Source: Limnohabitans sp. DM1
GTDB lineage: Bacteria; Pseudomonadota; Gammaproteobacteria; Burkholderiales; Burkholderiaceae_C
Direction: 5' to 3'
Length of the DNA: 64,000 bases
NCBI RefSeq assembly: GCF_001269385.1
Contig: NZ_CXOO01000031.1
Span: forward strand, 1 to 64,000
The translations under genes and the position numbers were made by a program. Of the stretch, positions 28,999-38,100 are shown piece by piece; within the stretch, counting starts at the first letter, position 1; every line of letters begins with the position of its first letter. The notes under the pieces were generated by a model. It saw only the letters and a program-made list of their open reading frames with translations. It was not told the origin of the DNA and made no database searches.

Positions 28999-30245
28999 GG
29001 CGTGGCCTTTTCTGCAGGGTTGGGGGTGAGCAAGCCCATGGGCAAACGCAGTGTGGCCAGCCAGCACAAGAGCAGCATCAAAGCCGAGCCCAAGAGTGCG
29101 TACATCAACCCGCCCCATTGGTAGAGCAGGCCCGACAGCAGCGTGCCCATGAAGCGGCCCAGCGCATTGGCCGCGTAATAAAAGCCCACGTCTTCGGCCG
29201 CTTTTTCAGAACCCGCATAGGCCAGCACCAAGTAGCTGTGCACCGACGAATTGATGGCAAAAGCAAAGCCGAACAAACTCAGGCCCACCACCACCCACCA
29301 CTGCAGCTGCGGCGCCTGCAGCCACATGGCCGCGGCAATGCCCAGCGGAATGAGCATGAGCACCGCCGACCACCAGCGCGCAGCGGGCACCTCGCGGCTC
29401 AGGCCATCGGCGCTGCGGCGCACGATCTGTGGCGCCAGCGCTTGCACCAGGCCATAGCCAATGGTCCACGCGGCCAAAAAGCCGCCCACCATGGTGAAGG
29501 TCCAACCCACCGAGTAGAGGAACACCGGCACGCCCACCACAAACCACACATCACGCGCCCCAAACAAAGCCACGCGTGCGGCCGCCAGCGCGTTGATGCC
29601 GGCGTTTTTGGCGAACAACTCTTTGGCCGAGCCCGAAGGCTTGCTCTTGCCCATCATGGGCGGCAAACTGGTCACCACACCCAGCAGCACCAAAGCGAGC
29701 AGGCCCGCCATGGCCCAGAGCGAGCCCTGAAAACCCAGCGTCTCGAGCAGCAAACCCCCCAGAAAAAAGCCAAAGCCCTTCATGGCATTTTTGCTGCCGG
29801 TGAACCAGGCCACCCACTTGAACAGCTGGCCGTTGCCTTGGTCTTTGGCTTGCGCCTGCGTGATCTTGATGGCCGATTTGCTGGCGGTTTTGGTCAGGTC
29901 TTTGGCCACGCCACACACGCCTTGCGCCAGCACCACCCAGGCCACCGACATGGCCGCTGTCCATTCAGGCTGCAAGGCCGAGAGCAAGCCAAAGCCGATG
30001 ATCTGCGTGACCAGGCCCACGGTGAGCATGCGGGCAATTCCAAAACGCGTGGCCAGCCAGCCGCCGATCAGGTTGGCCAAGACGCCCGCGCCTTCGTACA
30101 GCAAGAACAAAAAGGCCAGCGTGAATGGCGAGTAACCCAGCTTGTAAAAGTGCAGCAGCACCAACATGCGCAAAGCGCCGTCGGTCAGGGTGAAGCCCCA
30201 ATAGGCGGCAGTGACGATGCCGTAGTGGCGTTCAGCAGCATTCAT
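28995..30245 (-). CDS. arsJ: ArsJ, organoarsenical (1-arseno-3-phosphoglycerate) efflux MFS transporter
   Basis: This 416-residue MFS protein has about 12 helices and ArsJ features near the N-terminus (GIVTAAYWGFTLTDGALRMLV) and the KITQAQAKDQGNGQLFKWVA loop. It exports 1-arseno-3-phosphoglycerate made by the partner GAPDH, which starts the operon one base upstream. Pairing with that GAPDH makes the call strong. Confidence 0.94.
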   Translation of the reverse strand: MNAAERHYGIVTAAYWGFTLTDGALRMLVLLHFYKLGYSPFTLAFLFLLYEGAGVLANLIGGWLATRFGIARMLTVGLVTQIIGFGLLSALQPEWTAAMSVAWVVLAQGVCGVAKDLTKTASKSAIKITQAQAKDQGNGQLFKWVAWFTGSKNAMKGFGFFLGGLLLETLGFQGSLWAMAGLLALVLLGVVTSLPPMMGKSKPSGSAKELFAKNAGINALAAARVALFGARDVWFVVGVPVFLYSVGWTFTMVGGFLAAWTIGYGLVQALAPQIVRRSADGLSREVPAARWWSAVLMLIPLGIAAAMWLQAPQLQWWVVVGLSLFGFAFAINSSVHSYLVLAYAGSEKAAEDVGFYYAANALGRFMGTLLSGLLYQWGGLMYALLGSALMLLLCWLATLRLPMGLLTPNPAEKATP

Positions 30246-30246
30246 C

Positions 30247-31290
30247 TCAGATGCCCACCTCGTTCATGTGGCAGGCCAAATCGACCATGCGGCAGGCGTA
30301 GCCCATCTCGTTGTCGTACCAGGCGTAGATTTTGAGCAGCGTGCCGTCGGTCACCAGGGTGGACAGCGCGTCCACAATGGCGCTGCGTGTGTCGCGGGCG
30401 TAATCCACGCTGACCAAGGGCCGCTCTTCGTAACCCAAAATGCCCGCCAGCGGGCCTTCGGCCGCAGCGGCAAACAGGGCGTTGACTTCCTCGGCGCTGG
30501 TTTCGCGCTTCATCTCGAACACGCAGTCGGTCAGCGATGCATTGAGCACCGGGGCACGCACGGCGTGGCCGTTGAGCTTGCCCTTGAGTTCGGGGTAAAT
30601 CAAAGCAATGGCTGTGGCACTGCCGGTGGTGGTGGGGGCCAGGCTGACCATGGCGCTGCGGGCGCGGCGCAGGTCTTTGTGCGGGGCATCGACCACCAAG
30701 TTGGTGTTGGTCGGGTCGTGGATGGTGGTGATCTGACCGTGCCGGATGCCAATGGCTTCGTGCACGACTTTGACCACCGGTGCCAGGCAGTTGGTGGTGC
30801 ACGATGCGGCCGTGACGATGCGGTCTTTGGCCGGGTTGTACAGCGTGTGGTTGACGCCCACCACGATGTTCAGCACATCGCCCACCTTGACGGGCGCGGC
30901 CACGATCACGCGCTTGGCGCCCCTGTCCAGGTGGCCTTGGATGGTTTCGGGTGTCAAAAATTTGCCCGTGCATTCCAGCACCAGGTCCACACCCAGGTCG
31001 CCCCATGGGATGTCGGCTGGGTGGGCGTGCGATGAAAAGCCCAGGGTGCGGTCACCGATGCGAATCTGGCTATCGCCTTCAGCCGCAATGCGCTCACGCC
31101 ACTTGCCCTGCACGCTGTCAAAGGCCAGCAAATGCGCGGTGGCCGCTGCGCCGCCTTTGAGTTCGTTCAGGTGCACCACCTCCAGGCGGTTGCCTGCGCG
31201 GGGGTCGTCTTGCTGGCGCTCGGCAGCGCCCATGGCCGCACGCAGGGCCAAACGGCCGATGCGGCCCATGCCGTTGATACCGACTTTCAT
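30247..31290 (-). CDS. ArsJ-associated glyceraldehyde-3-phosphate dehydrogenase
   Basis: This 347-residue GAPDH has an NAD-binding start ([18 protein letters not shown]), the catalytic Cys in [13 protein letters not shown] and the C-terminal [15 protein letters not shown]. Position next to arsJ identifies it as the arsenate-using type: it forms 1-arseno-3-phosphoglycerate, which ArsJ exports, giving arsenate resistance without reduction. A ribosome site (AAGGA) precedes the ATG. A Pho-box-like site lies 55-75 bases upstream. Confidence 0.94.
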   Translation of the reverse strand: MKVGINGMGRIGRLALRAAMGAAERQQDDPRAGNRLEVVHLNELKGGAAATAHLLAFDSVQGKWRERIAAEGDSQIRIGDRTLGFSSHAHPADIPWGDLGVDLVLECTGKFLTPETIQGHLDRGAKRVIVAAPVKVGDVLNIVVGVNHTLYNPAKDRIVTAASCTTNCLAPVVKVVHEAIGIRHGQITTIHDPTNTNLVVDAPHKDLRRARSAMVSLAPTTTGSATAIALIYPELKGKLNGHAVRAPVLNASLTDCVFEMKRETSAEEVNALFAAAAEGPLAGILGYEERPLVSVDYARDTRSAIVDALSTLVTDGTLLKIYAWYDNEMGYACRMVDLACHMNEVGI

Positions 31291-31344
31291 GGTCTATCCT
31301 TCGATGGTTCTGGAAATGTCAATGACCGAACTTTGCCACGTTTG

Positions 31345-31363
31345 TGTGACGCAACCATGACAA
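31345..31363 (-). promoter_or_regulatory. Pho-box-like site upstream of the arsenic operon
   Basis: On the minus strand: TTGTCATGGTTGCGTCACA, two GTCA-type half sites 11 bases apart as in PhoB boxes (CTGTCAT-n4-CTGTCAC). Its first 11 bases are identical to the site upstream of ugpB. It points toward the GAPDH gene. No strong -10 follows at the usual distance. Confidence 0.45.
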
Positions 31364-31455
31364 GATTTAGCCGCCCTTGCGAAACACTTGGACTCGCCGC
31401 AATGAGTTTCTGGCTCATCCACTGTGTGAGCGGTGCACTCGCCGCGAAGGCTGGT

Positions 31456-31473
31456 TTGACATCAAACGGTCAC
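31456..31473 (+). promoter_or_regulatory. Pho-box-like site upstream of phoX
   Basis: TTGACATCAAACGGTCAC matches the PhoB consensus at 5 of 7 and 6 of 7 positions of the two half sites. A -10-like TCCAAT begins 10 bases later (31484-31489), the spacing expected of PhoB-activated promoters. It lies 39 bases before the phoX start. Confidence 0.5.
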
Positions 31474-31512
31474 AGAAACACTCTCCAATCGGTGTTTTCA
31501 AATGGAGTTTTC

Positions 31513-33738
31513 ATGTCGCACCACGATCACGACCCCGTCTTCAACACCTCTGGCAACCCCCACTTTCAAGATGTTTTGGCGCAATCCCTGCAAAACCCGT
31601 CACGCCGTGGTTTGCTGCGCGGTGGTTTGGGTTTGGCTGGCTTGGCCATGCTGCCCGGTTGCGCCAGCCTGACTTCGGGCAGGGCCGCTGCGCCATCTGC
31701 TTTGGGATTTGCCGCCGTTGAGAAAAGCCTGCTCGACCAGGTGATGCTGCCGCCAGGCTACCAATACAGCGTGTTGCACGCCACGGGCGATGCGCTTGAT
31801 TCGGCCTTGGCCGCCTACTCCAACAAAGGCACAGAAACGGACGACTGGTCGCGCCGTGTGGGCGATCACCACGACGGCATGGACATTTATTACATCGACG
31901 CCCATGGCCGTTACTCCGAAAAGGAAACCGGTCGTGCCGTGCTGTGCGTGAACCACGAAAGCTCGGCCGACTCGCATTTCTTGCACCCCAATGGCCAGAC
32001 CTCCAAGCAAGTCAGTGGCAAAAAATTCACCCAATTTGGCGACTGGGATTTGGGCACGCGTCCTGAGCTGGAAGTGCTCAAAGAGATCAACTTGCATGGT
32101 GTGAGCGTGGTGGAGATCGTGAAAACCCCACAAGGCTGGCGCATTCGTCAAGACTCGCCGCTGAACCGCCGCATCACGCCGCAAACGCCGGTACGCATCA
32201 GCGGGCCTCGCGCGCACATTGAGCAAATTCGCGGCTTCATGAGCACCCGCTGGGACACGGCCGGGGCCATGTCCCGTGGCACGCTGAACAACTGCGGCCA
32301 CGGCAAAACGCCTTGGGGCACCTATCTGGGCTGCGAAGAAAACTGGGCTTACTACTTCCACACCACGGCGGGTGGCGCAGCCTTTTCGGCCAAAGAAGCG
32401 GCCTCGCTCAAGCGCTATGGCCTGGCGGGTGTGGCCCCGGCAGCCGGTGCAAGCAAAGCGCAAGGTCAAGGCTGGCACACCGTATCGGCCACCGACGACC
32501 GTTTTGCCCGCTGGAACCTGGCCGCCACAGGCGCCAATGCCGAGAAAGATTTCCGCAATGAAGCCAACACCTTTGGCTTCAACGTCGAAATCGACCCACT
32601 GGCCCCCAATTCCACGCCCGCCAAGCGGGTGGCCATGGGTCGCTTTGCCCACGAAGCGGCGGTGTGCGGTGTGCCCAAGGCGGGCGAGCCCTTGGCGTTT
32701 TACATGGGCTGCGATTCGCGCAACGAATACATCTACAAGTTCGTGAGCACTGCTGTGTGGGACCCCCGCGATGTGGGCGGTGGCTTGGTCGCCGGTGACA
32801 AATACCTGAGCGAAGGCAAGCTGTATGCCGCCCGCTTTGACGCCACGGGCCAAGGCGAGTGGCTCGAACTCAGCTTCACCGACCCGCGTATCGCCCAGCA
32901 CAGCGCCTACACATTTGCCAACCAGGCCGATGTTTACGTCAACGCCCGCTTTGCGGCCGATGCCGTGGGTGCAACCAAGATGGACCGGCCGGAGTGGGGT
33001 GCGGTCAACCACCGCAACGGCGAAATCTATTTCGCCCTCACCAACAACAGCGCAGCCAACCGCACACCGAGCAAAGTGGATGCAGCCAACCCCCGTGCTT
33101 ACATGGACATGGATGGTGTCAAAAGCATGGGCAACCCCAATGGCCACATCATCCGATTCAAAGAGGCCGATGCCAAATCCACCGCCAAAGCCTTTGCCTG
33201 GGACATTTTTGTCTTCGGTGCCGAAGAAGATTCGGGCGATGCCAACTTGTCGGGCTTGACCTCCAGGAACGCGTTTTCTTCGCCTGACGGCCTGTGGTTC
33301 AGCCAAGCCACAGGCATTTGCTGGATCCAGACCGACGACGGCGCTTTCACCGACGAGACCAACTGCATGATGCTGGCGGCGATTCCGGGCCAAGTGGGTG
33401 ACGGGGGCAAAGTCACCGTCAAAAACAAGATGCTGGTGGGCGGTGCAGAGCAAACCGGCACGCAAGAAACCTTTTTGGGCGCAGCTTTGGGCGAAGCCAA
33501 ACTGCGCCGCTTTTTGGTGGCGCCCAAAGGTGCTGAAGTGACGGGTATCACCGAAACCGCCGACGGCCGCACCTTGTTTGTCAACATCCAGCACCCCGGC
33601 GAATTGTCCAAGCCACTGGCATCGGGCTCTGCACCTCAAAGCATGTGGCCAGGCAACGCCGGTTACGGCCCGCAAGGCCGTCCACGTTCAGCCACCATCG
33701 TGATCACGCGCCAAAATGGCGGTGTGATCGGGCTCTAA
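31513..33738 (+). CDS. phoX: PhoX-family alkaline phosphatase (DUF839)
   Basis: This 741-residue protein has a twin-arginine-type signal (SRRGLLRGGLGLAGLAMLPG, about 31-50), so it is exported folded to the periplasm. Family motifs include CVNHESSADSHFL, RGTLNNCGHGKTPWGTYLGC, GCDSRNEYIYKFVS and FSSPDGLWF. PhoX enzymes are calcium/iron phosphomonoesterases induced by phosphate starvation. The ATG at 31513 is preceded by TGGAG and keeps the signal at the N-terminus; the open frame upstream is not coding. A terminator follows. Confidence 0.93.
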   Translation: MSHHDHDPVFNTSGNPHFQDVLAQSLQNPSRRGLLRGGLGLAGLAMLPGCASLTSGRAAAPSALGFAAVEKSLLDQVMLPPGYQYSVLHATGDALDSALAAYSNKGTETDDWSRRVGDHHDGMDIYYIDAHGRYSEKETGRAVLCVNHESSADSHFLHPNGQTSKQVSGKKFTQFGDWDLGTRPELEVLKEINLHGVSVVEIVKTPQGWRIRQDSPLNRRITPQTPVRISGPRAHIEQIRGFMSTRWDTAGAMSRGTLNNCGHGKTPWGTYLGCEENWAYYFHTTAGGAAFSAKEAASLKRYGLAGVAPAAGASKAQGQGWHTVSATDDRFARWNLAATGANAEKDFRNEANTFGFNVEIDPLAPNSTPAKRVAMGRFAHEAAVCGVPKAGEPLAFYMGCDSRNEYIYKFVSTAVWDPRDVGGGLVAGDKYLSEGKLYAARFDATGQGEWLELSFTDPRIAQHSAYTFANQADVYVNARFAADAVGATKMDRPEWGAVNHRNGEIYFALTNNSAANRTPSKVDAANPRAYMDMDGVKSMGNPNGHIIRFKEADAKSTAKAFAWDIFVFGAEEDSGDANLSGLTSRNAFSSPDGLWFSQATGICWIQTDDGAFTDETNCMMLAAIPGQVGDGGKVTVKNKMLVGGAEQTGTQETFLGAALGEAKLRRFLVAPKGAEVTGITETADGRTLFVNIQHPGELSKPLASGSAPQSMWPGNAGYGPQGRPRSATIVITRQNGGVIGL

Positions 33739-33783
33739 GGCGCAAGAAGCACGCGCCTCGGTGAGGCTGTGTGCGGTACTCAA

Positions 33784-33812
33784 AGTGCCCCCATTCACAG
33801 GGGCATTTTTTG
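33784..33812 (+). terminator. Rho-independent terminator after phoX
   Basis: A GTGCCCC stem pairs with GGGGCA(T) across an 8-base loop and is followed by six T. It lies 45 bases past the phoX stop. Confidence 0.75.
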
Positions 33813-33945
33813 TCGCTGGCTGTTTGTTGCTGGCTGTGGGTCTGATCGGTTCAATGTTGGTAGCGCAGCTCAGACCTCAACCATGGGGCGAGCTGTTGCC
33901 CCACCACATCCAGACACATTGTGGTTTTTCGAGGCACCCAGCGCG

Positions 33946-34992
33946 TCACTGCCCAAACGACTTGGGCGGCGTGACGCCCAAATGCTTGAAGGCCGCCAGC
34001 GTGGCGATGCGCCCACGCGGGGTGCGCTGCAAATAGCCTTGCTGAATCAAATACGGCTCGATCACGTCTTCGATGGTGTCGCGCTCTTCGCCGATGCTGG
34101 CGGCGATGTTGTCCAAGCCCACAGGCCCGCCGTCAAAACGGTGGATCACCGCTTCCAGCAGCTTGCGGTCCATCAGGTCAAAGCCTTCCGGGTCCACGTC
34201 CAGCATGACCAGGGCCTTTTGCGAGATGGCCTTGTGGATGGTGCCGTCGCCCTTCACATCCGCATAGTCACGCACCCGGCGCAGCAATCGGTTGGCGATG
34301 CGCGGCGTGCCGCGTGAGCGGCGGGCGATCTCGAACGAGCCTTCGGGGTCAATCGGTGCTTTGAGCAGACCGGCACTGCGGGTCACGATGCGGGTCAGCT
34401 CCTCAGGCGTGTAAAACTCCAGCCGCGACACGATGCCAAAGCGGTCGCGCAAGGGGTTGGTGAGCATGCCCGCCCGCGTGGTCGCACCCACCAGCGTGAA
34501 AGGCTGCAGGTCCAACTTGATGGACCGCGCTGCTGGCCCTTCGCCGATCATGATGTCGATCTGATAGTCCTCGAGCGCGGGGTACAAAATCTCTTCGACC
34601 ACAGGCGAGAGGCGGTGGATCTCGTCGATGAAGAGCACATCGTTGCGCTCCAAGTTGGTGAGCAGCGCCGCCAAATCCTTGGGTTTTTCGAGCACCGGAC
34701 CGCTGGTCTGACGCAGGTTCACACCCAACTCAGCAGCAATGATGTGACTCAGCGTGGTCTTGCCCAGACCGGGCGGGCCAAACAGCAGCACATGGTCCAG
34801 CGGTTCCTCGCGCATCTTGGCCGCGCTGATGAAAATCTCCAGCTGCTCACGCACCTTGACCTGGCCCACATATTCATCGAGCAGCTTGGGGCGCAAGGCG
34901 CGCTCAATGGCCTCTTCTTGATGGGACACGGGGGCCGCAGAAATGACCCGGGGTTCGGGCTGGGGGGCGAAGTCGTCGGTGCGGATGCTCAT
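33946..34992 (-). CDS. ruvB: Holliday junction branch-migration helicase RuvB
   Basis: This 348-residue AAA+ motor has Walker A (GPPGLGKTT), Walker B (DEIH), the sensor ATTRAG, the arginine finger region (NPLRDRFG) and a C-terminal winged helix ([10 protein letters not shown]). It partners with RuvA, encoded 13 bases upstream. Confidence 0.97.
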   Translation of the reverse strand: MSIRTDDFAPQPEPRVISAAPVSHQEEAIERALRPKLLDEYVGQVKVREQLEIFISAAKMREEPLDHVLLFGPPGLGKTTLSHIIAAELGVNLRQTSGPVLEKPKDLAALLTNLERNDVLFIDEIHRLSPVVEEILYPALEDYQIDIMIGEGPAARSIKLDLQPFTLVGATTRAGMLTNPLRDRFGIVSRLEFYTPEELTRIVTRSAGLLKAPIDPEGSFEIARRSRGTPRIANRLLRRVRDYADVKGDGTIHKAISQKALVMLDVDPEGFDLMDRKLLEAVIHRFDGGPVGLDNIAASIGEERDTIEDVIEPYLIQQGYLQRTPRGRIATLAAFKHLGVTPPKSFGQ

Positions 34993-35005
34993 GGCTCAGA
35001 TCGCT

Positions 35006-35581
35006 TTATTTGTTCAAGGCCTTGAGCGCCAGCTTGATGCCCTCGCTCACTCCTACATCCACAGGCAGGCTCTTGAGTGCGGCAGCGGCTTCCTTGTCGC
35101 TGTAGCCCAGCGCCAGCAAGGCTTGCTGGATGTCGCTTTGTGCGTCGCTGGTGTTGACGGCAAACAAGCCGCCGATGTCGCCGCCCAGTTTGCCTTTGAG
35201 TTCAAGCAGCAAACGCTCGGCGGTTTTTTTGCCGATGCCGGGCACCTTGACCAAGCGCCCGACTTCTTGCGTGGTGATGGCCTGCGCCAAATCGGTCACG
35301 CTCATGCCCGACAACACGCTCAGGGCCGTGCGGGGGCCCACACCAGAAATCTTGATCAGCTGGCGAAAGGCCTCGCGCTCGCTAAAAGTAGCAAAGCCGT
35401 AGAGAATTTGTGCGTCTTCGCGCACCACAAAGTGCGTGACCAGACTGACTTTTTCGCCCGTGGCGGGCAAGTTGTAGAAAGTGCTCATCGGCACATTCAC
35501 CTCGTAGCCCACGCCGTGGCAGTCCACCACCACCTCGGGGGGGTTCTTGTCGCTCAGGATGCCGGTGAGTTTGCCAATCAT
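35006..35581 (-). CDS. ruvA: Holliday junction DNA helicase RuvA
   Basis: This 191-residue protein starts [20 protein letters not shown] and has the OB fold (1-65), two helix-hairpin-helix motifs ([15 protein letters not shown] and [16 protein letters not shown]) and the C-terminal RuvB-binding domain after an acidic linker. The 35581 ATG fits all homologues. ruvC is not in the window. Confidence 0.96.
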   Translation of the reverse strand: MIGKLTGILSDKNPPEVVVDCHGVGYEVNVPMSTFYNLPATGEKVSLVTHFVVREDAQILYGFATFSEREAFRQLIKISGVGPRTALSVLSGMSVTDLAQAITTQEVGRLVKVPGIGKKTAERLLLELKGKLGGDIGGLFAVNTSDAQSDIQQALLALGYSDKEAAAALKSLPVDVGVSEGIKLALKALNK

Positions 35582-35674
35582 GGGGGGTGACGCCTTAAAT
35601 GCCTGCGATGGGAGAAAATGCGCATTCGCCCGGTCGATCCGGGCTACAAACCGCGCACAGCTAGGATTATCAAC

Positions 35675-36655
35675 TTGATCGTCAGACACACCTTCACGCC
35701 GCACAACAACACCCGCCTGTCGCACCTGTGCGGCCCCATGGATGCGCACCTGCGCACCATCGAGGCGGGCTTGCAGGTGAGCATCGCGCACCGCCATGAG
35801 CAGTTCAAGGTGGATGGCCCCAAGGCTGTGGCGCTGCGGGCGATGGAGATTTTGCAGGCGATCTACGAACGCGCCGACCGCCCGATTTCGCCCGACATGG
35901 TGCAACTCATGCTGGTGGGTGACAGCGGGGGCGAAGAAGCCAACCTGCCCGCCCTGCAAACCCGCCGCGCCGACCTGAAGGCGCGCACCCCGGTGCAGGC
36001 CGCCTATCTGGAGAGCATTGCCTCACACGACATCACCTTCGGCATTGGCCCGGCCGGTACGGGCAAGACCTACCTGGCCGTGGCTTGCGCGGTGGATGCG
36101 CTGGAGCGCGCCAGCGTGCAGCGCATTGTGTTGACCCGCCCAGCGGTGGAAGCGGGCGAGCGACTGGGCTTTTTGCCGGGTGACCTGTCGCAAAAGGTGG
36201 ACCCGTATTTGCGCCCGCTGTACGACGCGCTGTATGACCTGATGGGCTACGACAAGGTGCAAAAGGCCTTTGAGCGCAACGCCATCGAGATCGCGCCGCT
36301 GGCCTTCATGCGCGGGCGCACGCTGAACAACGCGTTTGTGATCCTGGACGAGGCGCAAAACACCAGCACCGAACAGATGAAGATGTTCCTGACCCGCATT
36401 GGCTTTGGCGCCAAAGCCGTGGTCACGGGCGATGTGAGCCAGATTGACTTGCCCAAAGGCCAGCTCAGCGGGCTGATCGACGCCGAGCGGGTCTTGAAGC
36501 GCGTCAAGGGCATTGCCTTCACACGCTTTTCGAGTGCCGACGTGGTGCGCCACCCGCTGGTGGCCCGCATCGTGGACGCCTACGACGCGCAAGGCAGCGC
36601 CGCCATGCGGGCGGGCGTCACGACCCGCCGCAAGCCTTTGCCCACCGACGATTGA
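35675..36655 (+). CDS. PhoH-like ATPase (YbeZ type)
   Basis: This protein (326 residues from a TTG at 35675) has Walker A ([11 protein letters not shown]), the PhoH segment [17 protein letters not shown] and Walker B (VILDEAQN). A TTG start was chosen because AGGAT sits 7 bases before it and the protein then begins [12 protein letters not shown] as homologues do; an in-frame ATG at 35618 is the alternative. It is followed directly by ybeY, its usual partner in rRNA and ribosome maintenance. Despite the name, family members are often not phosphate regulated. Confidence 0.9.
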   Translation: MIVRHTFTPHNNTRLSHLCGPMDAHLRTIEAGLQVSIAHRHEQFKVDGPKAVALRAMEILQAIYERADRPISPDMVQLMLVGDSGGEEANLPALQTRRADLKARTPVQAAYLESIASHDITFGIGPAGTGKTYLAVACAVDALERASVQRIVLTRPAVEAGERLGFLPGDLSQKVDPYLRPLYDALYDLMGYDKVQKAFERNAIEIAPLAFMRGRTLNNAFVILDEAQNTSTEQMKMFLTRIGFGAKAVVTGDVSQIDLPKGQLSGLIDAERVLKRVKGIAFTRFSSADVVRHPLVARIVDAYDAQGSAAMRAGVTTRRKPLPTDD

Positions 36656-36675
36656 ACTCCGAATCCAGCACACCC

Positions 36676-37131
36676 ATGGCCCTCCAAAAACTCCAGCTGT
36701 CCCTGCAATTTGGCGACATTCCCTATGCAGCCCGCCACCGCGCCGCCCTGCCCCGCCATGCGGTCATCCGCGCCATTCGCCATGCCTTGGCCGATGACGC
36801 CGAAATCACGGTGCGCATCGTGGGCGAAGAAGAAGGCCGCGAGCTGAACAAGAGTTACCGCAAAAAAGACTACGCCACCAATGTGCTGACCTTTGATTAC
36901 GAGCAGGAAACGGTGGTGATGGCCGATTTGGTGCTGTGCGCCCCGGTGGTGGCGCGTGAGGCCAAGGAGCAAGGCAAGACGCTGGCGGCGCATTACGCGC
37001 ATTTGCTGGTGCACGGTACGCTGCACGCGCAAGGCTGGGACCATGAGACCAGCGCCGCCGACGCCGAAGAGATGGAGGCCTATGAGGTGGCCATTTTGGC
37101 GGGGTTGGGCTTGAAAAACCCTTACCGCTGA
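36676..37131 (+). CDS. ybeY: Endoribonuclease YbeY
   Basis: This 151-residue metalloprotein has the zinc-binding motif HGTLHAQGWDH and the RELNKSYRKKDYATNVLTF segment. It acts in 16S rRNA 3' maturation and ribosome quality control. The ATG at 36676 was preferred over an upstream TTG at 36652 overlapping phoH; neither has a clear ribosome site. Confidence 0.93.
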   Translation: MALQKLQLSLQFGDIPYAARHRAALPRHAVIRAIRHALADDAEITVRIVGEEEGRELNKSYRKKDYATNVLTFDYEQETVVMADLVLCAPVVAREAKEQGKTLAAHYAHLLVHGTLHAQGWDHETSAADAEEMEAYEVAILAGLGLKNPYR

Positions 37132-37205
37132 TTAAGCGGTGTCTTCGGGCGCGTGTACTGCGCTCAACCGGGGGCGCGCGTCTCGAGTGAGCTATTGCGC
37201 TCGCA

Positions 37206-38003
37206 TCATGGGCGCTTTACCCATTGCGTCGTGTCCGCCACATGGCTGGGACCCATCAAGCGGATGTCTCCGTACCAGGCCCGAACACTGCTGCGCGTGT
37301 TGTCGCTGTCGGTCATGATGGCCAGATTGAGGAGTGCGCCAGGCGCTTCGCCAAAGGCTTTTTCAAAGTCGGCACGAATGTCGCGCTCATACAGCAACCA
37401 TTGCTTGAGCCGGTTGCCACCTGACTCGACCACCAGTTTGCGGATGCGGTCGCTGCGTGGGTTGTTGATCACCGACTCCACAGGGCGCTGGTTGCACCAG
37501 ACGTACATCAGCGTTGCATAAGGCAGCGGTTCGCCCGTCAAGGCTTGGGTCAATTCGCTGAGCATGGCGTTTTTGGCAGAAAACCGACTGCGGTCACCGT
37601 CAAATGTCAGAATCAAACGTACCGGGGAATCTTCTGCTTCGCGCTGCGCCATGTCAGCGCCCGCTATCAGGTTCTCCACTTGCCACTGAAACTGTAAACG
37701 CCCCAATTGATCAGGCGGCAGATTCAGGCGCTGCCTCAACAGGCTGGCAGACGATTCAGCTTGCGCCTGCACCGCAGGCCGATTTTGATGTCTCTCCAGC
37801 CTGAATGCCGTGCGCAGTTTGCCGGGCAGCTGCACCCTTTCCCACTGGACACTGGCATCGGGCGTGAAGTGCAAGATGCCATGGGTGGGCTGAGGACCTG
37901 TGTCGGCCCTTCTGGCGGGCGCATCTACCGTGCTGCAGCCCAAAAGGACGAACAGCAGGCTCCCCCATAAAACCAAACGCCCCCAAAACCATCTTGATGC
38001 CAT
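37206..38003 (-). CDS. DUF3047 lipoprotein
   Basis: This 265-residue protein has a lipoprotein signal (LVLWGSLLFVLLGCS) and a DUF3047 domain (LQFQWQVENLIAGADMAQRE; LILTFDGDRSRFS; LMYVWCNQRPVESVI). The ATG at 38003 follows GGAA at 6 bases and places the lipobox correctly; a longer frame to 38063 would push it inside. Function unknown. It points away from the neighbouring pseudogene. Confidence 0.82.
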   Translation of the reverse strand: MASRWFWGRLVLWGSLLFVLLGCSTVDAPARRADTGPQPTHGILHFTPDASVQWERVQLPGKLRTAFRLERHQNRPAVQAQAESSASLLRQRLNLPPDQLGRLQFQWQVENLIAGADMAQREAEDSPVRLILTFDGDRSRFSAKNAMLSELTQALTGEPLPYATLMYVWCNQRPVESVINNPRSDRIRKLVVESGGNRLKQWLLYERDIRADFEKAFGEAPGALLNLAIMTDSDNTRSSVRAWYGDIRLMGPSHVADTTQWVKRP

Positions 38004-38100
38004 GAAAGTTCCGTCAATTGTGTGTATGCAAACCACGCTTTTGTCTGTCTTGCATTCTGACATGCATGTATGATTTTTTCAATTTTGAAGGATTTTCAAT

